Source of the DNA: Malachius bipustulatus
Taxonomy: Eukaryota > Arthropoda > Insecta > Coleoptera > Melyridae
Length of the DNA: 64,000 nt
NCBI GenBank assembly: GCA_910589415.1
Contig: OU342632.1
Span: forward strand, 10,233,507-10,297,506
Reading direction: 5' to 3'
Positions 56,286 through 64,000 of this stretch are shown one piece after another. The position numbers and the translations under genes are program-made. Numbering within the stretch: the first letter of the stretch is position 1; the number at the start of each line of letters is the position of its first letter. The notes under the pieces are model-generated. The model worked only from the letters and a program-made list of their open reading frames with translations, was not told the origin of the DNA and did not search any database.

Positions 56286-57160
56286 TCCCAGCTTATTCGA
56301 AGCGGTTTCTGTAGGCCAAACGATGGACTTTTTCCAAAAAATTTTTGCAAATTCAAGTACAGGATCACAATGGCCATAATTTAAAATTATTTTGGAGTAT
56401 ACAGAGTGTCCCATATGACAGTGGCATATCAAAGTTATGTTTTTTTAAATGGAATGCTCCTATGTTATTGCATTTTTAGATTGTCTGAGAAGAGAAAATA
56501 AGATTGGCTTTTGCAGTTGGTGTTTAAATTCAGAAGTTTTTGAGTTATAAACAAGTGAAAATCGTCATTTTTCAAGTTCAAAGCCCGCCTGTACAACCAA
56601 AACGGGTGAAGATAGAGAAAAACGGCTTACATGTCCCTATTTTACTTTTTCATGTACTATCCAATGGTATAGATGAAATGTTTATACAGGGTGATAAAAA
56701 ATTTGAAAAATTCTGAGATTTCTCTACGCGTCGACAAATAAAAAAATCAAAGAAAGTAAAAATTTTTCTATTCCATAGGATATAGTACATAAAAAGTTAA
56801 AATAGGGACATGTAAGCCGTTTTTCTCTATCTTGGACCGTTTTCATTGTACAGGGCCTTGAACTTGAAAAATGACGATTTTCACTTGTTTATAACTCAAA
56901 AACTTCTGAATTTAAACACCAACTGTAAAGGCCAATCTTATTTTCTCTTCTCAGACAATCTAAAAATGCAATAACATAGGAGCATTCCATTTAAAAAAAC
57001 ATAACTTTGATATGCCACTGTCATATGGGACACTCTGTATACTCCAAAATAATTTTAAATTATGGCCATTGTGATCCTGTACTTGAATTTGCAAAAATTT
57101 TTTGGAAAAAATCAATCGTTTGGCCTACAGAGACCGTTTCGAATAAGCTGGGACACCCTG
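56279..57160. mobile_element. 882-bp foldback of the CAGGGTG family, complete
   Basis: CAGGGTG (56279-56285) and CACCCTG (57154-57160) are flanked on both sides by TATA (56275-56278, 57161-57164). The arms are nearly identical for over 380 bp. The core ACATGTAAGCCGTTTT occurs inverted near 56628 and direct near 56808. A further border-like CAGAGTG and its inverse lie about 120 bp inside each end. Because it is a palindrome, the same ~60-codon frame (starting MICHCHMGHSVYS) appears outward on each strand; it is not a gene. Confidence 0.85.
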
Positions 57161-57167
57161 TATATGA

Positions 57168-57801
57168 AAATGTTCTTCTTTGTTTTGGGTTTTAGGTTCG
57201 ATATTAAAATATTATTTTTCAAAAATATTTTTATGAAAATGAAACGTTTCGAGACCGAGTGGTCTCTTGTTCACTCACAAATAATTGTAAAAAATATGTA
57301 AAAACTTAAAAATACTTTAAAAAATCATAATTATTATACTAAAATGTCGTAAATGGTGTGTTTTTAAATTTAAATTTTAGAAAAAATATAAGTAAATTAA
57401 TTTTGATCTTGAATTTGACATTTTATGTGTCTGCTTTTGTTTATTATATTTCATTATTGTGTTTGTTACGTGTATTTTATTGTATGATAATATGATTTTA
57501 AAAGTATTGTTATTGTAATGGTGGTGAATAATTATTGTGACATAAAAATGTCAAAATCAAGATCAAAATTAATTTACTTATATTTTTTCCAAAATTTAAA
57601 TTTAAAAACACACCATTTACGACATTTTAGTATAATAATTATGATTTTTTAAAGTATTTTTAAGTTTTTACATATTTTTTACAATTATTTATGAGTGAAC
57701 AAGAGACCAATCGGTCTCGAAACGTTTCATTTTCATAAAAATATTTTCGAAAAATAATATTTTAATATCGAACCTAAAACCCAAAACAAAGAAGAACATT
57801 T
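57168..57801. mobile_element. 634-bp palindrome 3
   Basis: Arms at 57168-57432 and 57537-57801 (about 265 bp each) are near-perfect inverse copies, for example TTCTTCTTTGTTTTGGG at the outside and GACATTTT/AAAATGTC at the inside. The spacer is 104 bp. Within the left arm GAGACCGAGTGGTCTC is itself a hairpin. Its left end lies 7 bp from the preceding foldback. Confidence 0.85.
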
Positions 57802-58639
57802 AACAACTAATAAGAAGCAAGGTTCAATAAAAATAATCAAATATATATGAAAACATATAAGGGTCCAATAATTTTTTAGGGGTGGGGTCTGTAACTTAGG
57901 GTATTATGTTAAAGTGGGGGGTTGTTTTCATGCTGTCATGTTGATTTAAATATAATAATAATACCTATTCCCTTTATTCGGTTCGATTATCTCAACCTGT
58001 CTAGAAGATATGATGGTCTTGTCAATTGAGTCGCCTTGGACACATCCTGTATATAAGGTATATGGCATATACAGGGTTTAGAGAATTTAGAATTTTTTGT
58101 AGTGTTAAATTGATAGCGGCATCACGACTCATGTAAACATACAAAAAATAATTGAATAATTTTCAACAATAAAAATCATACGGCTAAAATAAGAAAGAGA
58201 AAATTTAGCGAGCCATATATAATATTTAGAAGAAGAATTCGCTGGTTCTAGGAAAGACAGCGAGTTTTCATCTCCCTAAAACTTCTTAAAATAAAAAAAT
58301 CTCGATTTTTCAGATATTTCAGGATATTTCAGCAATTACTAAAATTAGCCCAAGCTTTTTTTTATTCTTATTAAGTTTGAAATTGTGCAACTTATCTATA
58401 ATTTAACCGATTTCGTATCTCTTACCGTTTCCGCAAGATCCCATATATGTACTGCCATTTAAACTAGACATACTGTATTCTAATGATTAAAAGTGTAGTA
58501 AAAATGTAAAACAATTCATACAAGAAAAATAGATCTACAATCTTTTTATTTCAAGATTTTAAGAAAATAATATAATGAAATTATTAGATGTTAAATGGTT
58601 CTAAATCTAATAAAATAATTCTTGTGTTTTCATGCACAG
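57802..58639. other. AT-rich DNA with foldback relics
   Basis: CATCCTGTATATA (58043-58055) and ATATACAGGG (58067-58076) form a small eroded border pair. Nothing else is recognised before the LINE. Confidence 0.4.
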
Positions 58640-60228
58640 TGAGTAGACGTACCCGTTGCCCGCTCCCGCTGTTTTAGCTAAATAGTAGTATTCAATTAGA
58701 TCCTACAGTATCGGTGGTTGTCGTGATTTTAGTGTTATCATTGTGGTGAATATACTAGATAAGAAATAGCTACGATGCCACTCACAAGAGACCAAAAAAT
58801 AGAAATTATTTCAATTATTAAAGAAACTATCCGTGAAATCTTCAAGCCAAACAGTGAATTCATTAAATTAGTAGCCGATAACATAGCGGATAAGGCTGTG
58901 ATTAAAAATATGGCCCATAAAATCAGCGAATTGGAGAAGCAAAACTCTGAATTAAAACAAAAGGTAAATAACAATGCACAATATTTTAGACGTAATAACA
59001 TTCTTCTGATGGGGATTAGTGAAGACGATAACGAGGATACTCAACAAAGAGTAACACAATTTCTAAATGATAAATTAAAGGTTGATATGAAAAACAATAA
59101 TTCAATAGAGACATGCTACCGCATTGGAAAATTATTGCAACATAGTAGTAGAATAAGACCGATTTTAATTAAGTTTACAAATTCTGAAATAAAATCGAAA
59201 ATTATGAAACAAAGGAAATTCCTCAAAGGTACGAAAGTCGGGATATCAGACGACCTAACTGCAGATAATCAAGTTTTGTACAAGAAATGCAAGTTAATAT
59301 TTGGAATACAAAATGTTTTTCTCAGCAACGGAAAGCTAAAAATTAAATCGAATAATGAAACATTGATCATTAGAGGTCCTGATGATTTAGTTAAATACGA
59401 AACAAATAGAGACACTTCGTCAAAAAATCCAACTAGTGAATAGCAGGAGTTCCACTGGTATTGTGGGGTTGTGAGTACGACTGGAGTTTAATGTGTCAAT
59501 TATGTGGATGGTGGGGGTGGGGATAAGATTTGTGAGTTACTGTGGTTATATTACCTCATATAGGTGTTTATTTGTACTAAGTATAAGACTGTTACCATTG
59601 TTTGATTTTGTTACCATAGTTCTTTTTTCTTTTACCAATGTTTATTACTTTTTATTGAAACTTGTGATTACAGTATCACAGTTCTTGTTTTTTTTTTGTG
59701 TATACTATATTGTTTATCAAATTTTAGCATAAAAAAATGGATAGTTATATTAGGGATTTTGAGAACAAGGCTTTTCAAACTAGAGTTATTGATAGCATAG
59801 AGTCTATTGAGCGATCCAATGGGGGGCATACGGGTCTTACAGTCCTTTCAACAAATATTCGTAGTCTCTCTAAGAACTTTAATGAATTTGCTATTACAAT
59901 TAAACAATTTAAAAATTTGGAAGTGATGGTTCTGACTGAAACATGGAAAATACATGATCTAAACTTGTATCAAATAGAAAATTTTAATGTTTTATATAAT
60001 GAAGGCGATCTAAATCAAAATGACGGTGTTGCAATGTATGTAAAAAATGGATTGGGTTATAGTCATAGAGTAGTGAAAATAAATAGTTCGGCTGCCCTCG
60101 AGGTTGCTATTACCTCTAACAATAAAGTAAATTTAGTTATAGCAGTTTATAGATCGCCCTCAGCAGATGCTATGGAGTTTATTGTTTCATTACAAAATTA
60201 TTTGCAGACGCTAAAATATGATGAATTC
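58640..60228 (+). mobile_element. LINE with ORF1 and interrupted ORF2
   Basis: It has a probable 5' leader (about 58640-58774), an intact ORF1, a 293-nt inter-ORF gap and the first ~164 codons of ORF2, cut by the BEL/Pao LTR that starts at 60229. The exact 5' end is uncertain. The arrangement (coiled-coil ORF1 plus APE-type ORF2) suits Jockey/CR1-type elements. The rest of the LINE should lie beyond the LTR element, outside this window. Confidence 0.7.
58775..59443 (+). CDS. LINE ORF1 nucleic-acid-binding protein, intact
   Basis: The 222-codon frame starts MPLTRDQKIEIISIIKETI and is uninterrupted. Residues about 48-70 (KISELEKQNSELKQKVNNN) form a clear coiled coil for trimer-type assembly. 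Then RRNNILLMGISEDD begins an RRM-like domain, with the second RNP-like strand at RPILIKFTNS. Basic residues and GVGISDDL-like text (TKVGISDDLTADNQVLYKK) lead to the C-terminal domain, ending around residue 200. This order is that of L1-type ORF1p chaperones, also found in several insect LINEs; it would package LINE RNA in the cytoplasm. The intact frame suggests recent insertion. Confidence 0.75.
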   Translation: MPLTRDQKIEIISIIKETIREIFKPNSEFIKLVADNIADKAVIKNMAHKISELEKQNSELKQKVNNNAQYFRRNNILLMGISEDDNEDTQQRVTQFLNDKLKVDMKNNNSIETCYRIGKLLQHSSRIRPILIKFTNSEIKSKIMKQRKFLKGTKVGISDDLTADNQVLYKKCKLIFGIQNVFLSNGKLKIKSNNETLIIRGPDDLVKYETNRDTSSKNPTSE

Positions 60229-60246
60229 TGTTCAGTTTCAGTTTAA
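59737..60246 (+). pseudogene. LINE ORF2 endonuclease start, truncated by LTR insertion
   Basis: ATG 59737 opens MDSYIRDFENKAF... with the AP-endonuclease-like domain: LTVLSTNIRSLSKNFNEF (N-motif), VMVLTETW (catalytic Glu), GVAMYVKNG and VYRSPS. At YDEF the frame runs into the LTR at about 60229. The last few codons (to TAA 60244-60246) are LTR-derived. The reverse transcriptase is not present. The part seen has no stops or shifts, so the LINE was probably intact before the BEL/Pao element landed. Confidence 0.8.
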
Positions 60247-60581
60247 TTTCATAAATTTGTTTGAAAATTTGTAAACATGGCAGCGGTGTGTCTGCTGTTG
60301 TGTAGCCTAGCGATGCTGTAGCCTCTTGAGAGGACAGCAGGATGATTGGGAATTTAGTATTAGAGTGTTACCGAGAGACTGGAGAGCAAACAGGTCGTGT
60401 TGACCTACGCAGGGTGTTAATTTTTACATTTTGTGTTTAAACAGAAGCATTGTGTCATGAATTGTAAATTCATAAATTTGTGTTTTTTGGTGGATGAAGA
60501 ATAAAGTTTTTGTTAAACATTAATGTCTGATTCCAATGGTCCTTCGAGAAATTAAATACTTAACAAGCAGCAAACATAACA
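60229..60581 (+). mobile_element. 5' LTR of BEL/Pao retrotransposon
   Basis: It starts TGTTCAGTTTCAG at the break in the LINE frame and ends near ...CATAACA (TGTT/AACA inverse ends). AATAAA lies at 60500-60505. TTTGGTCCAATCGAGCC follows at 60588-60604 and is the probable primer-binding segment. The exact 3' edge (60576 or 60581) is uncertain. The 3' LTR lies beyond the window. Confidence 0.7.
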
Positions 60582-60750
60582 TAATTATTTGGTCCAATCG
60601 AGCCGTATTATTGAATTCAGCGAAACAGGGAAACAATTGAACAATCAGCAGTGTCTCTCCAGCTCACGGGTAACAACATCAATTAACAAGAACAAGAACA
60701 ATAACAATTATCAAGAACAATAATAATTATCATAATCAACAGCAACATTA

Positions 60751-60904
60751 TTATCAAGAACATAAACAAATAAACAGCAGTATCAAGAAGAACATAAACA
60801 AATAAACAGCAGTATCAAGAAGAACATAAACAAATAGAGCAGTATCAAGAAGAACATAAACAAATAGAGCAGTATATCAAGAAGAACATAAACAAATAGA
60901 TCAG
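60751..60904 (+). repeat. Five ~31-bp tandem repeats in BEL/Pao leader
   Basis: Five units of the form TATCAAGAAGAACATAAACA followed by AATA(A/G)A and CAG or GATCAG lie between the LTR and the gag start. The first unit lacks AGA and the last carries an extra TA. Confidence 0.85.
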
Positions 60905-61186
60905 AAAACGTCATTGGATCTGGTGAGTCCGTTCCTTTTATTTATCCTTGCTTCATTTAAGTACCTAAACCTTCTTACCTATAACAAATTCAAATTAAGT
61001 ACTGTGTATTATTATCATTAAGTTAATAAAATCATTCAAATTTAATAACAATCAGGAATCAAGTGTCATTGCAGTCTTGTGTTAGTGATATAATTTATTC
61101 AAATAAATAAAAAATCAATCGAGAAACAAAACAAATAAACGGATCTGTCTTGAAAGGTTATTAATTCAATATTAAAATTTAAAAAC

Positions 61187-64000
61187 ATGGCAAATGAACA
61201 AAAATTAATCGAGTTACATTGTAAGAGAGGTGTAGTTAAAGGTTGTTTAACGAAGTTCGAAACTTATATAAACAATATCATACAGGTGAGTGAACAAAAT
61301 GTTTTTGAAATCAAGACCCGACTTGCAAAGTTAGATAATCTTTGGAAAGATTTTAATGAAGTTCAGTTATCAATTGAAGTATTAACAGAAAACAGTGTAG
61401 TTGAAAACAAAGAAAGAGTGAGTTTTGAAGATAGATATTACGCAATTACTGCACATACAAGTAGATTATTGCATGCTTATGAAGTGAAGGCGGTGAATTT
61501 ACAGGGAATATCGCAGCAAGCGTCGGGGCCGTCTGGCAACGTAGGTCAGCAGTCGAGTAGCAGCCAGATGCAGGTGTCCTCGTTAAATCAAACGGTTTCA
61601 CGAGTAGAATTACCTAAATTACGTCTTCCTGAATTTCACGGACAGCTGGAAGAGTGGAATTCTTTTTCAGATACATTCACGAATTTAATTGACAAAAATG
61701 AAAGTTTATCAGGTATACAAAAATTTTTCTATCTTCAAGGTTGTCTTAAAAATGAAGCAGCTCAGGCAATTAAATCATTAGAAATTACAGATTCAAATTA
61801 TGCTATAGCGTGGGATCTTTTGAAAAGTAGATATGATAACAAAAAGTTAACTATCCGAAAGCACATTAAAAATATTGTTGATATCAATCCTATAGCAAAA
61901 CAGTCATCAATAAATTTAAGAATGTTTCTTGATGCATTTCAAAGAAACTTCAGGGCTTTAAAAAATTTAAAGGAACCTGTAGATCAGTGGAATTCAATTC
62001 TACTATTTATTTTAACATCGAAATTAGACTCTGTATCAAACAAAGAATGGGAAACAGAAACAAAAAATTATGAAAACACAACAGTCGACGACTTTATTAA
62101 ATTCATTACAGAAAAATGTCAAGTACTTGAGATTACAGATAATAAGTCTTCTCAAGCTCCAATAAATGTAAAAAGGGTTCATACAAATTTAACCACAGCT
62201 CATGCAACAAATGAAAACAATTATTTTTCCAATACACATCGTTCATCAAACAGTAACAATCATTTTTCTAATACAGCTCATTCATCAAGAGGTATTGGCA
62301 ACAACTATTTCTCTAACAAACCTGAAAATAGAGCATATCCATTTTATAGATGTTCACATTGTAATGGTGAGCATGGTATTTGGAATTGTGAAAAATTCTT
62401 GAAGTTATCAGTTCAAGGTAGAATAAATGTAATCAGGAATAATGGGGCTTGTTTGAACTGCCTAAGGAAGGGTCATTCGGCACAGGAATGCATGGGGAGA
62501 ATATGTAGAATTTGTAACAAAAGGCACAATACATTGTTGCACTTGTATCAAAATCAATCGGGCTTTCAAGCAACACAGCAAGTAACAAATAATAATGTGC
62601 AGACCGCTGAGCAGTCTCACAGCAATTCAGGTTCAAATCAGGATGGCAAACAACTATCAAATAATAATGACAGGTCTTCAATTCAATCAAGTACAGTTGT
62701 GGCAAGTTCCTACGAAAATATAGGTCATCAAGTAATTTTAGCAACTGCTATTGTACATATTCAGGATCAAAATGGTAAATTTCATTCTGCCAGAGCATTG
62801 CTAGACTCAGGATCACAATCAAATTTCATAACAGAAGATCTGTGCAACAAACTCAATTTGCAAAGGCAAAAGGTCAATATTCCTGTCTCTGGAATAAGCG
62901 AAAACATGATCAAGGTCAAGCATTTCACAAAGACAGTGATTCAATCACGAGTTAATTCATTTTCAGCAAATTCGACTTTTTTAGTTTTGCAAAAAATCAC
63001 AGAAGATTTACCTACTGTTGATTTAGATTTAAAACAAATTAACATACCAGAAAATATTCAGTTAGCAGATGAGGAGTTTCATATATCCAGAAATATAGAT
63101 TTATTGCTCGGTGCATCTCTATTCTATGAGGTGATAAGCACGGGACAAATCAAGCTCGGTGCTAGTTTACCAATCATTCAGAACACAAAATTTGGTTGGA
63201 TTCTCACTGGAAACCTACCAGTTTCAATTAAACAAAATAAGTTACTTTGCAATTGGTCCACTCAAAATGTGGACATTGATATCAAAAATCAAATTGAATC
63301 ATTTTGGCGTTTAGAAGAGGTAATAAACGAAAATCAAAATTTATCAAAGGAGGAAATAGAATGTGAGGAACATTTCAAAAATACAACCAAGCGTGATGAA
63401 ACAGGGCGGTTTATTGTAAGTCTTCCCAGACGTGATAATTTTTCGCAATTAGGCGAGACATTTGATATTGCGAAGGATAGATTCTATAAATTAGAGCGTA
63501 GGCTAAACAACGATTTACAATTAAAGCAACAATATGCAAATTTTATTCAAGAATATGTTGACTTACAGCATGCTACTTCTATTGATTTATCTCAAGACAA
63601 TGATAATTCAATCAAGTCATACCTTCCTCATCATTGTGTGATAAAAAACGACTCGTTAACATGTAAGCTGCGTGTTGTTTTCGACGCAAGCGCAAAATCT
63701 AAAACAGGAGTTTCATTAAACGATGTCCTAAAGGTTGGTCCATCTATACAAGAGGATATATTTTCAATTTTAGCAAGGTTTAGAATGCACAATGTTGTAT
63801 TCACAAGTGATGTGGCGAAGATGTATAGGCAGGTAGGAGTAAGGGATGAAGATGCAAATTTACAAAGAATCATTTGGAGAGAGAATTCTTCAGAACCTCT
63901 ATCATTTTTTAAATTAAACACCGTGACATATGGTACGGGTCCAGCAAGTTTTTTAGCATCACGTTGTCTAAAGCAAATTGCAATTGAAAATTCAGACAAA
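61187..64000 (+). CDS. BEL/Pao gag-pol polyprotein, open to window end
   Basis: From ATG 61187 the frame is open for 938 codons to the last base; no stop or shift was found. Order: an N-terminal helical gag part; a retrotransposon gag-like domain starting LPKLRLPEFHGQLEEWNSFS (about residue 143); a His/Asn/Ser-rich linker; three zinc knuckles (CSHCNGEHGIWNC about 390, CLNCLRKGHSAQEC about 425, CRICNKRHNTLLH about 442); an aspartic protease with ARALLDSGSQSNFI (about 540); and the start of reverse transcriptase (LRVVFDASAKSKTGVSLND about 830, VVFTSDVAKMYRQVGV about 868). The D-S-G protease and D-A-S-A-K/DVAKMYRQ blocks are characteristic of BEL/Pao. RNase H and integrase should follow. The intact frame and clean insertion into a LINE suggest a young, possibly active copy. 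Confidence 0.92.
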   Translation, partial: MANEQKLIELHCKRGVVKGCLTKFETYINNIIQVSEQNVFEIKTRLAKLDNLWKDFNEVQLSIEVLTENSVVENKERVSFEDRYYAITAHTSRLLHAYEVKAVNLQGISQQASGPSGNVGQQSSSSQMQVSSLNQTVSRVELPKLRLPEFHGQLEEWNSFSDTFTNLIDKNESLSGIQKFFYLQGCLKNEAAQAIKSLEITDSNYAIAWDLLKSRYDNKKLTIRKHIKNIVDINPIAKQSSINLRMFLDAFQRNFRALKNLKEPVDQWNSILLFILTSKLDSVSNKEWETETKNYENTTVDDFIKFITEKCQVLEITDNKSSQAPINVKRVHTNLTTAHATNENNYFSNTHRSSNSNNHFSNTAHSSRGIGNNYFSNKPENRAYPFYRCSHCNGEHGIWNCEKFLKLSVQGRINVIRNNGACLNCLRKGHSAQECMGRICRICNKRHNTLLHLYQNQSGFQATQQVTNNNVQTAEQSHSNSGSNQDGKQLSNNNDRSSIQSSTVVASSYENIGHQVILATAIVHIQDQNGKFHSARALLDSGSQSNFITEDLCNKLNLQRQKVNIPVSGISENMIKVKHFTKTVIQSRVNSFSANSTFLVLQKITEDLPTVDLDLKQINIPENIQLADEEFHISRNIDLLLGASLFYEVISTGQIKLGASLPIIQNTKFGWILTGNLPVSIKQNKLLCNWSTQNVDIDIKNQIESFWRLEEVINENQNLSKEEIECEEHFKNTTKRDETGRFIVSLPRRDNFSQLGETFDIAKDRFYKLERRLNNDLQLKQQYANFIQEYVDLQHATSIDLSQDNDNSIKSYLPHHCVIKNDSLTCKLRVVFDASAKSKTGVSLNDVLKVGPSIQEDIFSILARFRMHNVVFTSDVAKMYRQVGVRDEDANLQRIIWRENSSEPLSFFKLNTVTYGTGPASFLASRCLKQIAIENSDK

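Noticed and set aside
56139..57195. Matching frames starting MICHCHMGHSVYS on opposite strands
   Set aside because: A mirror effect of the palindromic foldback; no domain or codon bias.
1..64000. CRISPR arrays, tRNA or rRNA genes
   Set aside because: Repeats lack unique regular spacers, and no cloverleaf with a TTCGANNC-type T arm or rRNA block was recognised by eye; a tRNAscan-SE run would settle the tRNA question.

Overview
This window is eukaryotic, AT-rich and gene-poor. It looks like intergenic and intronic DNA from an insect. Evidence: spliced coding exons with GT/AG borders, an Antp-superclass homeobox exon set, AATAAA polyadenylation signals, and dense arthropod-type transposable elements (BEL/Pao, CR1/Jockey/R1-like LINEs, a Penelope-like element, hAT, and foldback MITEs with CAGGGTG ends). 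The palindrome TAGGTACCTA also recurs. The order cannot be fixed from sequence alone; a beetle or hemipteran is my weak guess. No bacterial features, CRISPR array, rRNA or tRNA were recognised.

Host genes. (1) A homeobox gene on the plus strand (three exons, 20849-21519), whose 5' exon(s) are not located. (2) A small unrecognised gene on the minus strand. It is inferred from a 54-nt first exon (38857-38910) with a perfect GTAAGT donor and a terminal exon (31068-31355) with a clean acceptor, separated by a 7.5-kb intron full of mobile DNA. (3) A His- and Pro/Tyr-rich single-exon coding region (45599-45964) next to a giant palindrome. Several higher-complexity non-coding blocks (7115-7400, 19300-19770, 26640-27030, 41230-41800, 43080-43500) have homeodomain, POU or K50-type sites and are candidate enhancers.

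Mobile DNA, left to right: LINE 3' end (1160-1838); Jockey-like RT split by a CAGGGTG foldback (3440-4882); foldback copy (5215-5850); Penelope scrap (9612-9775); two LINE scraps (12487-13627); R1-like LINE (17371-18480); MITE behind the homeobox gene (21712-21954); THAP and DIRS scraps (23573-24348); an 847-bp foldback (24840-25686); a minisatellite-armed foldback (25982-26330); a foldback interrupted by a TG...CA insertion (33722-36981); a degenerate ~640-bp tandem array (39600-41040); a LINE C-terminus (42085-42812); another foldback (44797-45478); a ~2.7-kb palindrome of two head-to-head Penelope-like ends (45983-48658); a complete non-autonomous hAT with its 8-bp target duplication (50090-52032); and three palindromes back to back (55798-57801). 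At the right edge a LINE with intact ORF1 (58775-59443) has its ORF2 endonuclease interrupted by a BEL/Pao retrotransposon. The gag-pol of that element is open for 938 codons to the window end.

The most unusual theme is the foldback family. At least five elements share CAGGGTG/CACCCTG borders, some with symmetrically nested inner borders. Four of them share a conserved core containing ACATGTAAGCCGTTTT.
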